64,000 nucleotides of DNA from Pseudomonas viridiflava (GCF_900602065.1 NZ_UWFN01000350.1:62001-126000), one strand, 5' to 3'. Numbered from the stretch's first letter, positions 33,741 through 43,107 are shown. The notes: a model not told the origin generated them from the letters alone. Program-made: numbers and translations.

Positions 33741-35180
33741 ATGGATTACCACAGCCCGTATTTCTTTGGCTATGTCATCGGATTCATTCATCTGTTGGGG
33801 ATCATTGCCGCCATCCATGCGCTGCTCACTGTGCGCACTGCACAAGGGTCAATTGCGTGGGCGATGCCTCTGCTGTTCATTCCTTATTTCACACTGATTC
33901 CCTATCTGGTGTTTGGTCGGAGCTCTTTCGATGCCTATATCAAAGCGCGGCGTCAGGCCAACGAGGAAATGCGCACGGCAATCAGCGACCTGAACTGGCG
34001 CCCCTGGATTGAAGAGGCTGTGGCCGCAAGACGCTCCGAAGCCTATGCGTCATTGCGTGCCATGCCCAAGCTGGGGCTCACCCCGGCGCTGGCCAACAAC
34101 GACGTCAAGCTGCTGATAAACGGCGATGCGACCTTCAACGCGATTTTCGAAGCGATACGCGAGGCCAGGCAGACAATCCTGATTCAGTTCTTCATCATCC
34201 ATGACGACGCGCTGGGGCGGCGTATGCAGGAACTGCTCCTGGAGAAAGCCGCGGAAGGCGTCGCGGTGTATGTGCTTTACGACCGTATCGGCAGCCACTC
34301 TCTGCCTGGCAGCTACAACGAAAAGCTGCGCAAAGGCGGCGTACAGATCAAGGCCTTCGCAACCCGCGGTGGCTGGCTTAACAGGTTCCAGATCAACTTC
34401 CGTAACCACCGCAAAATAGTCGTCGTGGACGGCATGAAAGGCTTTCTGGGTGGGCACAACGTAGGTGACGAATATGTCGGACTGAAGCCGCCCCTGGCTC
34501 CATGGCGAGACACCCATGTGCAAGTCATCGGCCCGGTAGTCGCCTGCCTGCAGGAGTCATTCGCGGAAGACTGGTTCTGGGCAACACGCGAGTTACCGCC
34601 CCTGAGCTTGCCCGATAGCTTTCCCGAAGATGGTCTGCTCTGTCAGTTACTGGCGAGCGGGCCTGCAGACAAGCAGGAAACGTGTTCGCTGTTCTTTGTC
34701 GAAGCCATTCATGCGGCAACAGAGCGGGTCTGGATCACCAGCCCGTATTTCATACCTGACGAGGCAGTATCGGCAGCGCTCCGGCTGGCCGTATTGCGCG
34801 GCGTAGACGTAAGGCTTCTGCTGCCATCACGGCCGGATCATTACGTGGTGTACGCGGCATCCAGCTTGTTTGCCTTTGAGGCAGTCCGCGCAGGTGTTCG
34901 GGTATTTCGTTATGGGCCCGGGTTCATGCATCAGAAAGTAGTGCTGGTGGATAACGAGATTACTGCGATCGGCAGCGCCAACCTGGACAACCGCTCATTC
35001 CGCTTGAATTTCGAACTGATGCTGTTGACCGTCGACAGCGGTTTTGCCAGCGAAGTAGAGCAAATGCTTAACGACGACTTCGCGCTGGCCCATGAAGTTT
35101 CAGTTCAGGAAAGCCGAGAAACACATCACCTGCAACAGTTAGGCATGCGGGTGGCTCGTCTTATTTCACCGATTCTATAG
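33741..35180 (+). CDS. cls: Cardiolipin synthase (phospholipase D superfamily)
   Basis: 479 residues, ClsA type: two N-terminal membrane helices (about 4-24 and 37-56) and two PLD domains with HKD motifs, NHRKIVVVDG at about residue 225 and MHQKVVLVDNEITAIGSAN at about 400. It joins two phosphatidylglycerols into cardiolipin plus glycerol at the inner membrane. ATG at 33741 follows AGGAAAAGG; the upstream ATG at 33717 would add 8 residues. Single-gene unit. Confidence 0.92.
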   Translation: MDYHSPYFFGYVIGFIHLLGIIAAIHALLTVRTAQGSIAWAMPLLFIPYFTLIPYLVFGRSSFDAYIKARRQANEEMRTAISDLNWRPWIEEAVAARRSEAYASLRAMPKLGLTPALANNDVKLLINGDATFNAIFEAIREARQTILIQFFIIHDDALGRRMQELLLEKAAEGVAVYVLYDRIGSHSLPGSYNEKLRKGGVQIKAFATRGGWLNRFQINFRNHRKIVVVDGMKGFLGGHNVGDEYVGLKPPLAPWRDTHVQVIGPVVACLQESFAEDWFWATRELPPLSLPDSFPEDGLLCQLLASGPADKQETCSLFFVEAIHAATERVWITSPYFIPDEAVSAALRLAVLRGVDVRLLLPSRPDHYVVYAASSLFAFEAVRAGVRVFRYGPGFMHQKVVLVDNEITAIGSANLDNRSFRLNFELMLLTVDSGFASEVEQMLNDDFALAHEVSVQESRETHHLQQLGMRVARLISPIL

Positions 35181-35278
35181 AGCGAGAGAAATCCTGTTTC
35201 CTGCCCCCCCCCAAGGACACCGGCACTTATGAGACCAACCGGATCAAAGACCCGGTCAGTGAAGCCTGGTAACGGCTT

Positions 35279-36463
35279 CTAGCGATAGATATCCTCACGA
35301 GTCCAAGGCAGATCATGGCTGCCATCAGCGCGGGGCTTGACCGCCAGAATCTGATGCAGGTTTATCCAGCCGTGGGCGAACGCATAAGAACATCCAGCCA
35401 GGTACAAACGCCAGATACGCAACGTCTGCTCCGGCACCATGGCAGCCGCCTGCTCCAGATGGGTTTCCAGCCGGGTGCTCCAGTGGTCAAGGGTCTTGGC
35501 GTAATGCATGCGCAAGCTTTCGACATCCACGACTTCCAGCCCGGCCTCGCTGATGTCCGCGCTGATTTGCGATACGTGGGGCAACTCGCCATTAGGAAAT
35601 ACATAGCGGCCAATAAATTCGCCGGCCCCCCTGCCTACCGGCCGACCATCGGTGTGCTTGGCGGTGATGCCATGATTCATCACCAACCCGCCCTCTTTCA
35701 CCGCACCGAACAGGCGTTGAGTGTAGAGCGCAAGATTGGCGTGCCCGACGTGCTCAAACATGCCAACGCTGACGACCTTATCAAAGCGCCCGTCTTGTGG
35801 CAGGTCGCGGTAATCGAGCAGTTGCAGCTCAACCTTGTCTTCCAGGCCTTCAGCTTTCACGCGAGCCCTGGCGAGCTTCAATTGTTCACGGCTTAACGTG
35901 ATACCAAACACGTTGACGCCGTATTCACGCGCTGCAAAACGGGCAAGTCCTCCCCAACCGCAACCGACATCCAGCAAGTACTCGCCAGGCTTGAGCCGCA
36001 ATTTGCGGCACAGGTGGTGGAATTTATCCTGCTGCGCTTGTTCAAGGCTCTCATTACCGGTTTTGAAGTAGGCGCAGGAATAGACCATTTCCCGATCCAG
36101 CCACAGCTGGTAGAACTCGTTGGAAACGTCATAGTGGTAGGAAATCGACGCGGCATCTGTTGCCTTGTCATGCGGTGAGCGAACCGGAGCGTCTTCGCTG
36201 TCGACGTCACCCAATGCCTGGGTCAACTCATCGCACACCCGCACCACTTCGCTGATGGAACCCTCCATTTCCAGCCGCCCTTCTACAAACGCGCTACCGA
36301 GCAAATCGAGGCTTGGGTGGCTGAAATCTGAAACCAGCCGGGGGTCTTTGACGAAAATGGTGACACTCGGCGTCGGACCGAGGTCAAGCTCGTGGCCGTC
36401 CCAAAGCTTGAGACGCAGCGGGAGGTGCAGATTCTTTAAGGCCGGTGGAAGTTGCGCGAGCAT
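35279..36463 (-). CDS. Cyclopropane-fatty-acyl-phospholipid synthase-family methyltransferase
   Basis: 394 residues. SAM site VGCGWGGLARFAAREYG at about residue 170, GITLSREQLKLAR following, and YSCAYFKTGNESLEQAQQDKF, typical for CFA synthases. The N-terminal 90 residues form the lipid-binding domain. It would methylenate unsaturated acyl chains in phospholipids; alternatively a related lipid methyltransferase, since Pseudomonas carries more than one homologue (the position suggests the PA5546 type rather than the main cfaB). A 17-bp palindrome lies 72 bp upstream. Confidence 0.85.
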   Translation of the reverse strand: MLAQLPPALKNLHLPLRLKLWDGHELDLGPTPSVTIFVKDPRLVSDFSHPSLDLLGSAFVEGRLEMEGSISEVVRVCDELTQALGDVDSEDAPVRSPHDKATDAASISYHYDVSNEFYQLWLDREMVYSCAYFKTGNESLEQAQQDKFHHLCRKLRLKPGEYLLDVGCGWGGLARFAAREYGVNVFGITLSREQLKLARARVKAEGLEDKVELQLLDYRDLPQDGRFDKVVSVGMFEHVGHANLALYTQRLFGAVKEGGLVMNHGITAKHTDGRPVGRGAGEFIGRYVFPNGELPHVSQISADISEAGLEVVDVESLRMHYAKTLDHWSTRLETHLEQAAAMVPEQTLRIWRLYLAGCSYAFAHGWINLHQILAVKPRADGSHDLPWTREDIYR

Positions 36464-36534
36464 TTGAGTAAACCCCCAATGATCAAGAACTTGAAAAGCG
36501 TAGTTGAGGATCGGTTCTGCAATAGAACTGACCC

Positions 36535-36551
36535 GCTATAGGCTCTATAGC
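36535..36551. promoter_or_regulatory. Palindrome GCTATAG-GCT-CTATAGC
   Basis: Perfect 7-bp arms with a 3-nt centre, 72 bp before the cyclopropane-synthase-like gene. Next to it GGTTCT-N4-TAGAACT forms a weaker dyad (36515-36530). Could be an operator or overlap a promoter; nothing more is visible in the 276-bp gap 36464-36739. Confidence 0.35.
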
Positions 36552-36739
36552 CATTAACTATGAATCGACTTCCGGGAACGGCCTTGTGTCCCACCTGATT
36601 CGAGCCCGCCGAGGAGCTGACATGTAAAACGCTCTCCTTGAGTGACTGTTAATTTGTAACAGAGTTCTTCAAAGCTCAAGCTATTTTTTATACTTAGTGA
36701 GCCGCTCTAGCTCGGAGGTTCTCGCGTTTGACCAAGATT

Positions 36740-38677
36740 TCAGCGCTGCTGTGCTGCAGGCAATTCACCTAGCGGCTCATGCAACCGCAGCAGTCTGCCC
36801 GCGTTGCCGAGCACCAGCAGTGTGCTGAGGTTGTGAAGGATCGCAGCCACCATTGCTCCCGCTGCGCCCAACCAGCCGAAGGCGGCAAGCGCGACAATCG
36901 CCAACGTCCAGCCAAGACCGATGATGACATTGACCTGCAACGTCCTTCGGCACTGACGACTGAGTCGTACACAGGTGCCCAGCCGGCGCAGATCACTGCC
37001 AATCAGCACGATATCGGCAGATGCCAAAGCGATGTCCGCACCACCGGCCCCCATCGCGACCCCTACCACGCCAGCCTTCAAGGCCAGCGAGTCATTGATG
37101 CCGTCACCTACCACCATGGGCCGAAAACCACTGCTGATCTCGGCACGAACCCGGGTCAACTTATCCTCGGGCAGCGCTTGGGACTGCACGTCAGTGATGC
37201 CGACATCCACAGCCAGCTTGTTCGCCACAGCGTGTCGGTCACCGGTGAGCAATAACTGCCTGCCCATACCCAGCGCCCGTAGCTCAGCCAGCGCCGCTTG
37301 CGCCTCGGGCTTCAGCGTGTCGGCCAGCAAAAGCCAGGCGAGAAAAACACCGTCGAGTGCCAGGCCGGCAATCGGACCGTCGTGAATCGGGACCGGCGCA
37401 GAGGTAATGCCCAGTTGCTCGAACAGCTCGGGGCGGCCTAACGCGGCGATGCCTAATTCGCTGCTCGCCACCACGCCCAGACCTTGAAGCTCCCGGATGT
37501 CACTCAGCGCCAGAAATTGAGTCTGTGGAACCAGACTGGCCAGCGCCCGGCTGACCGGGTGACTGCTGGCGCTACCGAGGCTTGCCGCCAACGGCAGAAA
37601 ATGCGGCAACTCAGGACCCACACACTGCACGGATTCAATGCGCAGCGTGCCAAAGGTCAGCGTGCCGGTCTTGTCGACAACCAGCGAGGTCAGGTCGGCC
37701 AGCTCTTCCAGAAAGGCCGAGCTGCGAATCAGTATCCCGTGCCTGGCCGCCACCGCGATCCCTGCAATGGCCGTCGCGGGAGCTGACAGCACAAGGGCGC
37801 AGGGACACGCTGCGACCAGCACAGCAAGCATGGCTTGCGCGTTATTGGTGATGAACCAGGTCACTGCGGCGATCAGCAAGACCAGCACCATGTAGCTGCC
37901 TGCATAGCGCTCCAGCAGCCGAGTGATCGGAGGCTTGGAGCGCTCGGCGCTTTGCATCAGCGCGATCACCTTGCCCAGCGTCGAATCCTGCCCGGTACGG
38001 GTCACTTCAAGGCGCAGCAAACCGTCGAGATTGATCGCACCACCAAATACTTCAACGCCCGGTCTGGCTTCCAGTGGCACGGACTCACCGGTGATCGGCG
38101 CGGTGTCCAGGCTTGCCTGGCCGGAGATCACCCGGCCGTCAGCAGGCACTCGATCACCTGCGCGAACTTCCACTTGGTCTCCGGCAACCAGCGTTGAGTT
38201 GTCCACCTCCTGCACGCTGCCATCGGCTTTGATCAGCCGTGCGTGGCTGCGGGTCAAGCGGCCCAGCGCCTGGATCGCCTCCTGAGAACCAATCACGCTG
38301 CGCTCTTCAAGAACATGGCCGAAGATCATGATGATGGGCAGCAAGGCCGCCGTCATCAGGTCTCCGGTAGCCCAGGCACCGAGCATGGCCAACGCGATCA
38401 ATTGGTCGGTGACACCGTGCAGGCTGGGGTAGCGCAAGCTGTGCCAACCGGCACTGATTACCGGAATAGCCACCAGCAGCGAAGCCGCTCCCAGTAACAG
38501 CTGGCTGACGCCATTCTGATCCGGCGCAATGAGGCGCCAGATCAAGCCCAATCCCAGCAACCCTAACGCCAGCATTGCCAGCGTCAGTTGCCGTGCGGCG
38601 CTGCGTTGTTCCGGCGCGCTGAGCATGCTTTGCGCCGCTTGCCCTGCGACTGGATCGTGAACCGCTTCGCTACTCAT
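36740..38677 (-). CDS. hmtA: P1B-type metal ATPase, HmtA-like
   Basis: 645 residues. All P-type hallmarks are there: the ion-path CPC (ACPCALVLSAP), TGES, phosphorylation site DKTGTLT and GDGINDS hinge. There is no N-terminal metal-binding domain of the HMA or Cys type. The last-helix signature AILHNLSTLLVLGNA has His-Asn where Zn/Cd exporters have Asp, so it is not a standard ZntA. The operon with three SPFH genes recalls the P. aeruginosa hmtA locus (PA2435 with PA2437-2439), where HmtA is reported to import Zn and Cu; this comparison is from memory. Its ATG overlaps the previous stop (ATGA). The metal direction here is inferred. Confidence 0.75.
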   Translation of the reverse strand: MSSEAVHDPVAGQAAQSMLSAPEQRSAARQLTLAMLALGLLGLGLIWRLIAPDQNGVSQLLLGAASLLVAIPVISAGWHSLRYPSLHGVTDQLIALAMLGAWATGDLMTAALLPIIMIFGHVLEERSVIGSQEAIQALGRLTRSHARLIKADGSVQEVDNSTLVAGDQVEVRAGDRVPADGRVISGQASLDTAPITGESVPLEARPGVEVFGGAINLDGLLRLEVTRTGQDSTLGKVIALMQSAERSKPPITRLLERYAGSYMVLVLLIAAVTWFITNNAQAMLAVLVAACPCALVLSAPATAIAGIAVAARHGILIRSSAFLEELADLTSLVVDKTGTLTFGTLRIESVQCVGPELPHFLPLAASLGSASSHPVSRALASLVPQTQFLALSDIRELQGLGVVASSELGIAALGRPELFEQLGITSAPVPIHDGPIAGLALDGVFLAWLLLADTLKPEAQAALAELRALGMGRQLLLTGDRHAVANKLAVDVGITDVQSQALPEDKLTRVRAEISSGFRPMVVGDGINDSLALKAGVVGVAMGAGGADIALASADIVLIGSDLRRLGTCVRLSRQCRRTLQVNVIIGLGWTLAIVALAAFGWLGAAGAMVAAILHNLSTLLVLGNAGRLLRLHEPLGELPAAQQR

Positions 38678-39741
38678 TTTTCTGCTCCTTGAATGATCAG
38701 CCGGGAATCATCACGCGGATCAACGGTGGTCACAGATCCCGCCTGGCCAAGGATTTTCGGTACGCGCTCGCGATAGAGTCGTTGCAACAGGCCGGGGTCG
38801 CTTGCGGAATGCATCGACTCGCTCAGGCTGGCCACCGTGGCCGTGTCGGTCTGGGCTTTTGCCAAACGCTCGGAAGCCTGTGCGTGGGCTACCTGCAATG
38901 TACGGTCTGCCTGTTGGTTCGCGGCCTGGATGAGCTTTTCAGCATCGTTGCGCGCATTAGCCACCGCCTGATCGGCAAGCTGGCTGGCCGTCAGGACCGA
39001 GTTGAACGCGTTGATGGCTGCGCCGGGCAAGCTGGATTGAACGTCGACCCGGGTAACCTCGATACCAATACCTGAGCCGGTTGTGCTGAGCTCTGAAAGC
39101 CGCTGATTAATGCCGCGTACCAGATCACCACGCAATCGTTCGCGACGCTCGGCGGACTGGCTATCGGCGGAAACAAGTTCGGGGCGGGCCACCAGAATAG
39201 TGTCCAGATCCCGCGCAGCCGTCAGGGCCACGGCACTGCGATTGACGATGCGGTCCAGCGCTGGCGCCACGTGATCACCCTGCAGAACATAGGCGTACGG
39301 GTCGCTGACCTTGTAGTAGACCGTGACGTCCAACTGCACAACGCCTGCGTCCCCGGTCAACAGATAACCCGACCCGGCCAACGCATCGCTCATCGGTGCC
39401 GCAAAGCTCGCCGCCCGATCAGCCTGCACGGCTTGAAATGAGCGCAGCAAGGTCTCGACGCGACGTTCAATTACCCGGTCCGCCGAGGGCAGCAACACCA
39501 CCTGTTCGAACGGTTGCGGCCAGGCGGTGAGCAATCCTGCGTTCTGAATCCGCTCCAATGCGCCCAGACGCAACACCACTGCCCGGTTTTGCGGATCAAT
39601 CTGCCGCACATTGGACACCGCCCAGCCGACGGCAGCCAGAACCGTCACGCCATACAACGCCAGGAAGGCCAGTCGGCTGGCCTGTAACCACGGGTTGTTT
39701 ACCGGTGCGCGTTGCTGACCTGAAACCACAGGTTCACTCAT
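38674..39741 (-). CDS. SPFH-domain membrane protein, HflK-like
   Basis: 355 residues: one membrane helix (about 24-45), an SPFH domain (VRQIDPQNRAVVLRLG... to about 260) and a coiled coil ending with LLQRLYRERVPKILGQAG as in HflK. True HflK/HflC bind FtsH; here a set of paralogues is joined to a metal ATPase, so a scaffold for that transporter is more likely. It overlaps both neighbours by 4 nt (ATGA), the sign of translational coupling. Confidence 0.8.
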   Translation of the reverse strand: MSEPVVSGQQRAPVNNPWLQASRLAFLALYGVTVLAAVGWAVSNVRQIDPQNRAVVLRLGALERIQNAGLLTAWPQPFEQVVLLPSADRVIERRVETLLRSFQAVQADRAASFAAPMSDALAGSGYLLTGDAGVVQLDVTVYYKVSDPYAYVLQGDHVAPALDRIVNRSAVALTAARDLDTILVARPELVSADSQSAERRERLRGDLVRGINQRLSELSTTGSGIGIEVTRVDVQSSLPGAAINAFNSVLTASQLADQAVANARNDAEKLIQAANQQADRTLQVAHAQASERLAKAQTDTATVASLSESMHSASDPGLLQRLYRERVPKILGQAGSVTTVDPRDDSRLIIQGAEK

Positions 39742-40784
39742 GGTTGCGACCCGGCTTTGCTCTGCGGCGCTGATGGGCCATTGAGCGTTGGCGGGCCATC
39801 GACCAGGACTCTGAATGGTGCGGCGTCGGTACGCAGAATCAACCGGGTGCCGGGTGTAACAATTGTCCCCAGCGTGTCCAGTGAGCGCAGCAGGTTGTAG
39901 AGCTGCGGTGACCCCGCATAAGCCCGGCCATAGATTTGCGCGGCCTCGACGCGTGATTGAGCCTCGATATCGGCGGCCTTTACCGTGGCATCCGCCTCAA
40001 CGATCCGCGCATCACGCTCTGCGGCCGAACGAATCTGCGCTGCCTCACGCTTGCCCACAGCAGTGCGCTCGGTGGCGATGGTTTCGCGCTCGGCGCGCAT
40101 CCGGTCCACCGTGGCATTGAGGGTCACTGACGGCAGGGTCAAGCGCTCGACCCCCACTTGCAGCACGCGCACGCCATAAGTGGTCAGCAGTTGCTGATCG
40201 ATTTGCTGACGCAGCTGGTTTTCAAAATCGCTGATACGCACTTTGCTGGCATCAGTGTTCACCAGACTCGCCAGGTCGAAACTGCTGGCTGTGGTTTCCA
40301 GCGCCGAACCAACGAAGGTACGAATCTGCCGCGCCGCTTCGTCAGGCTGGTTTTGCACGGCACGCATGAAACGTTGCACGTTGTCTGCGTCGCCCTGAAC
40401 CTGCCAGGCCACGTAGGCCTGGACAATGATGCGCAGGCCGTCGCGGGTGCCAACATCCTGCAAGCCGCTGGAAGTAGTCCGCAAACGTAGATCAACCGGT
40501 ATCGCCGCTTCGAAAGGCGCAGGCCAGCGCCAGCTCAGACCGGGTTCGAGCAATACCCGGGACGGATTGCCGAAACGGGTAATCACCGTCGCCTCGCCGG
40601 AGCGCACTTGCACCAGGCTTGCCGCTGCCACCGCAAATGCGATCAGCAGCGCGGCGAGCAAACCCCGCCGCCATGGAAATACACGTGGGCCGGAAGATTC
40701 GTCATGAGCGTGCCCGTGATGATGACCGTGGTGATGGCCACTGTGATCGTGACCGGCGTGATCGTGGTTATGAAACAGACTCAA
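39738..40784 (-). CDS. SPFH-domain membrane protein, HflC-like, with a His-rich N-terminus
   Basis: 348 residues. Residues 5-27 hold 13 histidines (HNHDHAGHDHSGHHHGHHHG...), on the side that precedes the single membrane helix at about 38-60. An SPFH domain follows (VRSGEATVITRFGNPSRVLLEPG) and a long coiled coil (RAERETIATERTAVGKREAA) as in HflC. A His-rich tail of this kind is typical of zinc-handling proteins, matching the downstream metal ATPase. The tail is probably cytoplasmic if topology equals HflC. Stop overlaps the next start by 4 nt. Confidence 0.82.
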   Translation of the reverse strand: MSLFHNHDHAGHDHSGHHHGHHHGHAHDESSGPRVFPWRRGLLAALLIAFAVAAASLVQVRSGEATVITRFGNPSRVLLEPGLSWRWPAPFEAAIPVDLRLRTTSSGLQDVGTRDGLRIIVQAYVAWQVQGDADNVQRFMRAVQNQPDEAARQIRTFVGSALETTASSFDLASLVNTDASKVRISDFENQLRQQIDQQLLTTYGVRVLQVGVERLTLPSVTLNATVDRMRAERETIATERTAVGKREAAQIRSAAERDARIVEADATVKAADIEAQSRVEAAQIYGRAYAGSPQLYNLLRSLDTLGTIVTPGTRLILRTDAAPFRVLVDGPPTLNGPSAPQSKAGSQP

Positions 40785-40795
40785 GGGACGACTCC

Positions 40796-42748
40796 TTACT
40801 GAACGGCTTTACGCGGCGCCGTTGGGTCTGCCGGTAGTGTGAAAGTACGCAGGTCAATGGTGGGTGCGTTGTTGGCACCGCCCAGACGGTGATCAAGCAC
40901 CAGCAATGTTGAATGGGCCAGGCCCTGGCTGAGTTGCGTCAAGTACTGCTCAAGCAGGAACGCCTGCCCTGCTTTTGCGTAGCCCTGTTGTTCGGCACTG
41001 AAACGCAGTTGCGCTGCCTGTGCCCCCGCCATGACTTCCCGAGCGCTCGCGGCAGCTTTGTCGTGCGTAGCGGTTGCGTTCAGTTGCGCCACATTGGAGG
41101 TGCTGCTTGCCGCGCCTCGTTCACGAGCGATCAGCGCCTGCGCACCGATCTGCGCCGCCTGAACCGCGTGGTAGGCGTTGGCTGCACCCGCCGGAGGGTG
41201 GATCGCTTCAACCACAGTGGCAAGGATCTCCACGCCGCTGTTAAGCCGATTCAAGTCAGCCTGTATTGCATTGCCGACATCCAGTGCCAGATCAGAACGC
41301 TGCTCACCCAACAGCTCGTCCAGCGTCCGCGACGCAAAATCGTGCACGAGCACCCGGCTGGCCGTGCTGCGAATCAGCATCGGCACGTCGGCGCTGTTGT
41401 AGGTGGCGGCCATGGCGGCTTCGTCGGTCAGGCCGATGCGGTACACCAGGCGCACGTCCATGTTGACGATCTGAAATCCCTGTTTGTCGCCCGCACTGCT
41501 GGCGATCACCTGAGACTTTTCATTGACGTGGCTGGCGTCCCACAAACGGTTGGTACTGGCGGGGGCTGGACCCTCTGCCGAATCAAGCACAGGGGCAGGC
41601 TCTACGCCGTTTGTATCGGCGACGCTGGTGGCCAGCTCGTGTACCACACCATTTTCCACCGCCAACACCCGCCCAAATGGCCAGGGAAGACCCGCGTGCA
41701 AACCGGGGCCGAGCACCTCCACCGGTTTACCGAAACGCTCGTAGATACCTCGCCCCTGCATCGGGATTTCATGCACGCCACTGAGCGCCCAGCCGAGCGC
41801 TACCACTGCCGAAAGCACGGGTAGGAACGCCCGACGCATGTAGGTAAAGGCCCAGATCTGCCGTAAATCAATACCAAACCGGTTGTGCAACTCGTGCTGT
41901 AAAGCCTGCAAAGGCTGCGGCGGCCAACGCAGCAACCCGGCCGCAAAGCTGCTCGCGACCAACCGAGGCTCGACACGTGGATTACGAGAGTTGAATAGCG
42001 ACAGCGCGGCGCGAATCAGCAGTTCGAGGGCTACAAGCGCAGGCAACAACCCGCCCAGTACCGCTAGCCGGGCAGTCCAGGGACGCTCTACGCTGGAGAA
42101 GAACAGACACACCGCCCCCACTAGTAACACAGCAATTGCGACGCGCAGCAATTGGGCCAGTTGCAAGGCTTCCGGCCATTCAGCCTGCTCACCGTTGAAC
42201 TGACGTTCCAGTACCAGTAAACCGAAGGCGAGCAACAGGGAAATACCACCGGCGACGCTGCCCATTCTCGAGAGATCGCTCCCCGGCAGCGACAGATCCC
42301 AAACGGCTTGAATACACACCAGCGACAGAAGGGTCCATCCCGCAAGCCACAAGGTCGGTGCGCCGATTTGCGCCACTGTGGAGCTACCCAAACGGCTGAT
42401 GCGCCCAATGAGCCGGTCATACCAGCCGAGCTCTCCAGCTTGGGGATCATCCCGTACGTGGCCGGGCACCTTTGCGTCCAATGCCAGCGCTCGCCACTGC
42501 GCGACACTTTCAGCCGATTGCATCGCAGCCGCCAGTAGCAGCAACACTGCAGAATCATTGGCCAACACCGCCGCCCACAGCGAGTTCGGTGCAAACAGGT
42601 CAGCAAACAGCGCGAGTATCAATCCGCAAAGACCAGTGCCGCCTGCCATCCAGGTCAGTCGTCGTAAGCGCGCTGCATGCAACGCAGCTCTTTGAAACCT
42701 GGGCATGCCTCTCAGGCCGCCGTGTTCAACATCCAGATCAACCCGCAT
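40796..42748 (-). CDS. Polytopic SPFH-domain protein, first gene of the hmtA-like operon
   Basis: 650 residues. The N-terminal half has about seven hydrophobic helices (residues 33-260), followed by one more (about 315-335) and an SPFH/HflK-like domain (MQGRGIYERFGKPVEVLGPGLHAGLPWPFG) with its coiled coil to residue 610. Such a fusion is far longer than HflK (about 400). The ATG at 42748 is chosen over a GTG six codons earlier because GAGG lies 5 nt before it. The next gene starts 11 bp after the stop. Function: probable assembly platform of the transporter, not a protease regulator; unproven. Confidence 0.78.
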   Translation of the reverse strand: MRVDLDVEHGGLRGMPRFQRAALHAARLRRLTWMAGGTGLCGLILALFADLFAPNSLWAAVLANDSAVLLLLAAAMQSAESVAQWRALALDAKVPGHVRDDPQAGELGWYDRLIGRISRLGSSTVAQIGAPTLWLAGWTLLSLVCIQAVWDLSLPGSDLSRMGSVAGGISLLLAFGLLVLERQFNGEQAEWPEALQLAQLLRVAIAVLLVGAVCLFFSSVERPWTARLAVLGGLLPALVALELLIRAALSLFNSRNPRVEPRLVASSFAAGLLRWPPQPLQALQHELHNRFGIDLRQIWAFTYMRRAFLPVLSAVVALGWALSGVHEIPMQGRGIYERFGKPVEVLGPGLHAGLPWPFGRVLAVENGVVHELATSVADTNGVEPAPVLDSAEGPAPASTNRLWDASHVNEKSQVIASSAGDKQGFQIVNMDVRLVYRIGLTDEAAMAATYNSADVPMLIRSTASRVLVHDFASRTLDELLGEQRSDLALDVGNAIQADLNRLNSGVEILATVVEAIHPPAGAANAYHAVQAAQIGAQALIARERGAASSTSNVAQLNATATHDKAAASAREVMAGAQAAQLRFSAEQQGYAKAGQAFLLEQYLTQLSQGLAHSTLLVLDHRLGGANNAPTIDLRTFTLPADPTAPRKAVQ

Positions 42749-42832
42749 CAACGCCTCAGAACTCACCGAATGTTGCCGCCATCGCCCGGCAAGTGCGCCG
42801 GACTGGGCCCTTAGAATAGGGCGTTACGATAT

Positions 42833-42845
42833 AACAGATATAGTG
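42833..42845. promoter_or_regulatory. Degenerate Zur-like site before the SPFH/metal-ATPase operon
   Basis: GTTACGATATAAC keeps the right half TATAAC perfectly and GTTA on the left, compared with GTTATAGTATAAC at the two good boxes; 10 of 13 positions agree. It lies 85 bp before the first gene of the operon, a spacing close to that of zigA. Nothing else is recognisable in the 359-bp gap 42749-43107, which also must hold the lpd promoter. Confidence 0.45.
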
Positions 42846-43107
42846 AAATTTCTGTCAGATACGCGGCACATTTCGGACAACGCTCTACGCTGAAATCCAC
42901 GGCGCTACGGGCGGAGAAACGGCAGTCGTTAATCTTGCGAGCTTGACGCCCGTCGCCTTGAATATTACAACCATAATTTAAAGCGCTTGATTCTCTGATT
43001 CCCGAGCACGACATCTTTACGGAATCACTCATCTGTAACCTCGGTGAGCTCCTTCAGGGATCGAGTTTTTGCATGACAGCGCGGTATCCACAACCCGAGG
43101 AAAAGTT

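Noticed and set aside
38674..40784. Calling the SPFH pair hflK and hflC
   Set aside because: The true hflKC lie with hfq-hflX; here the order and the metal ATPase context point to paralogues, so I left symbols empty.
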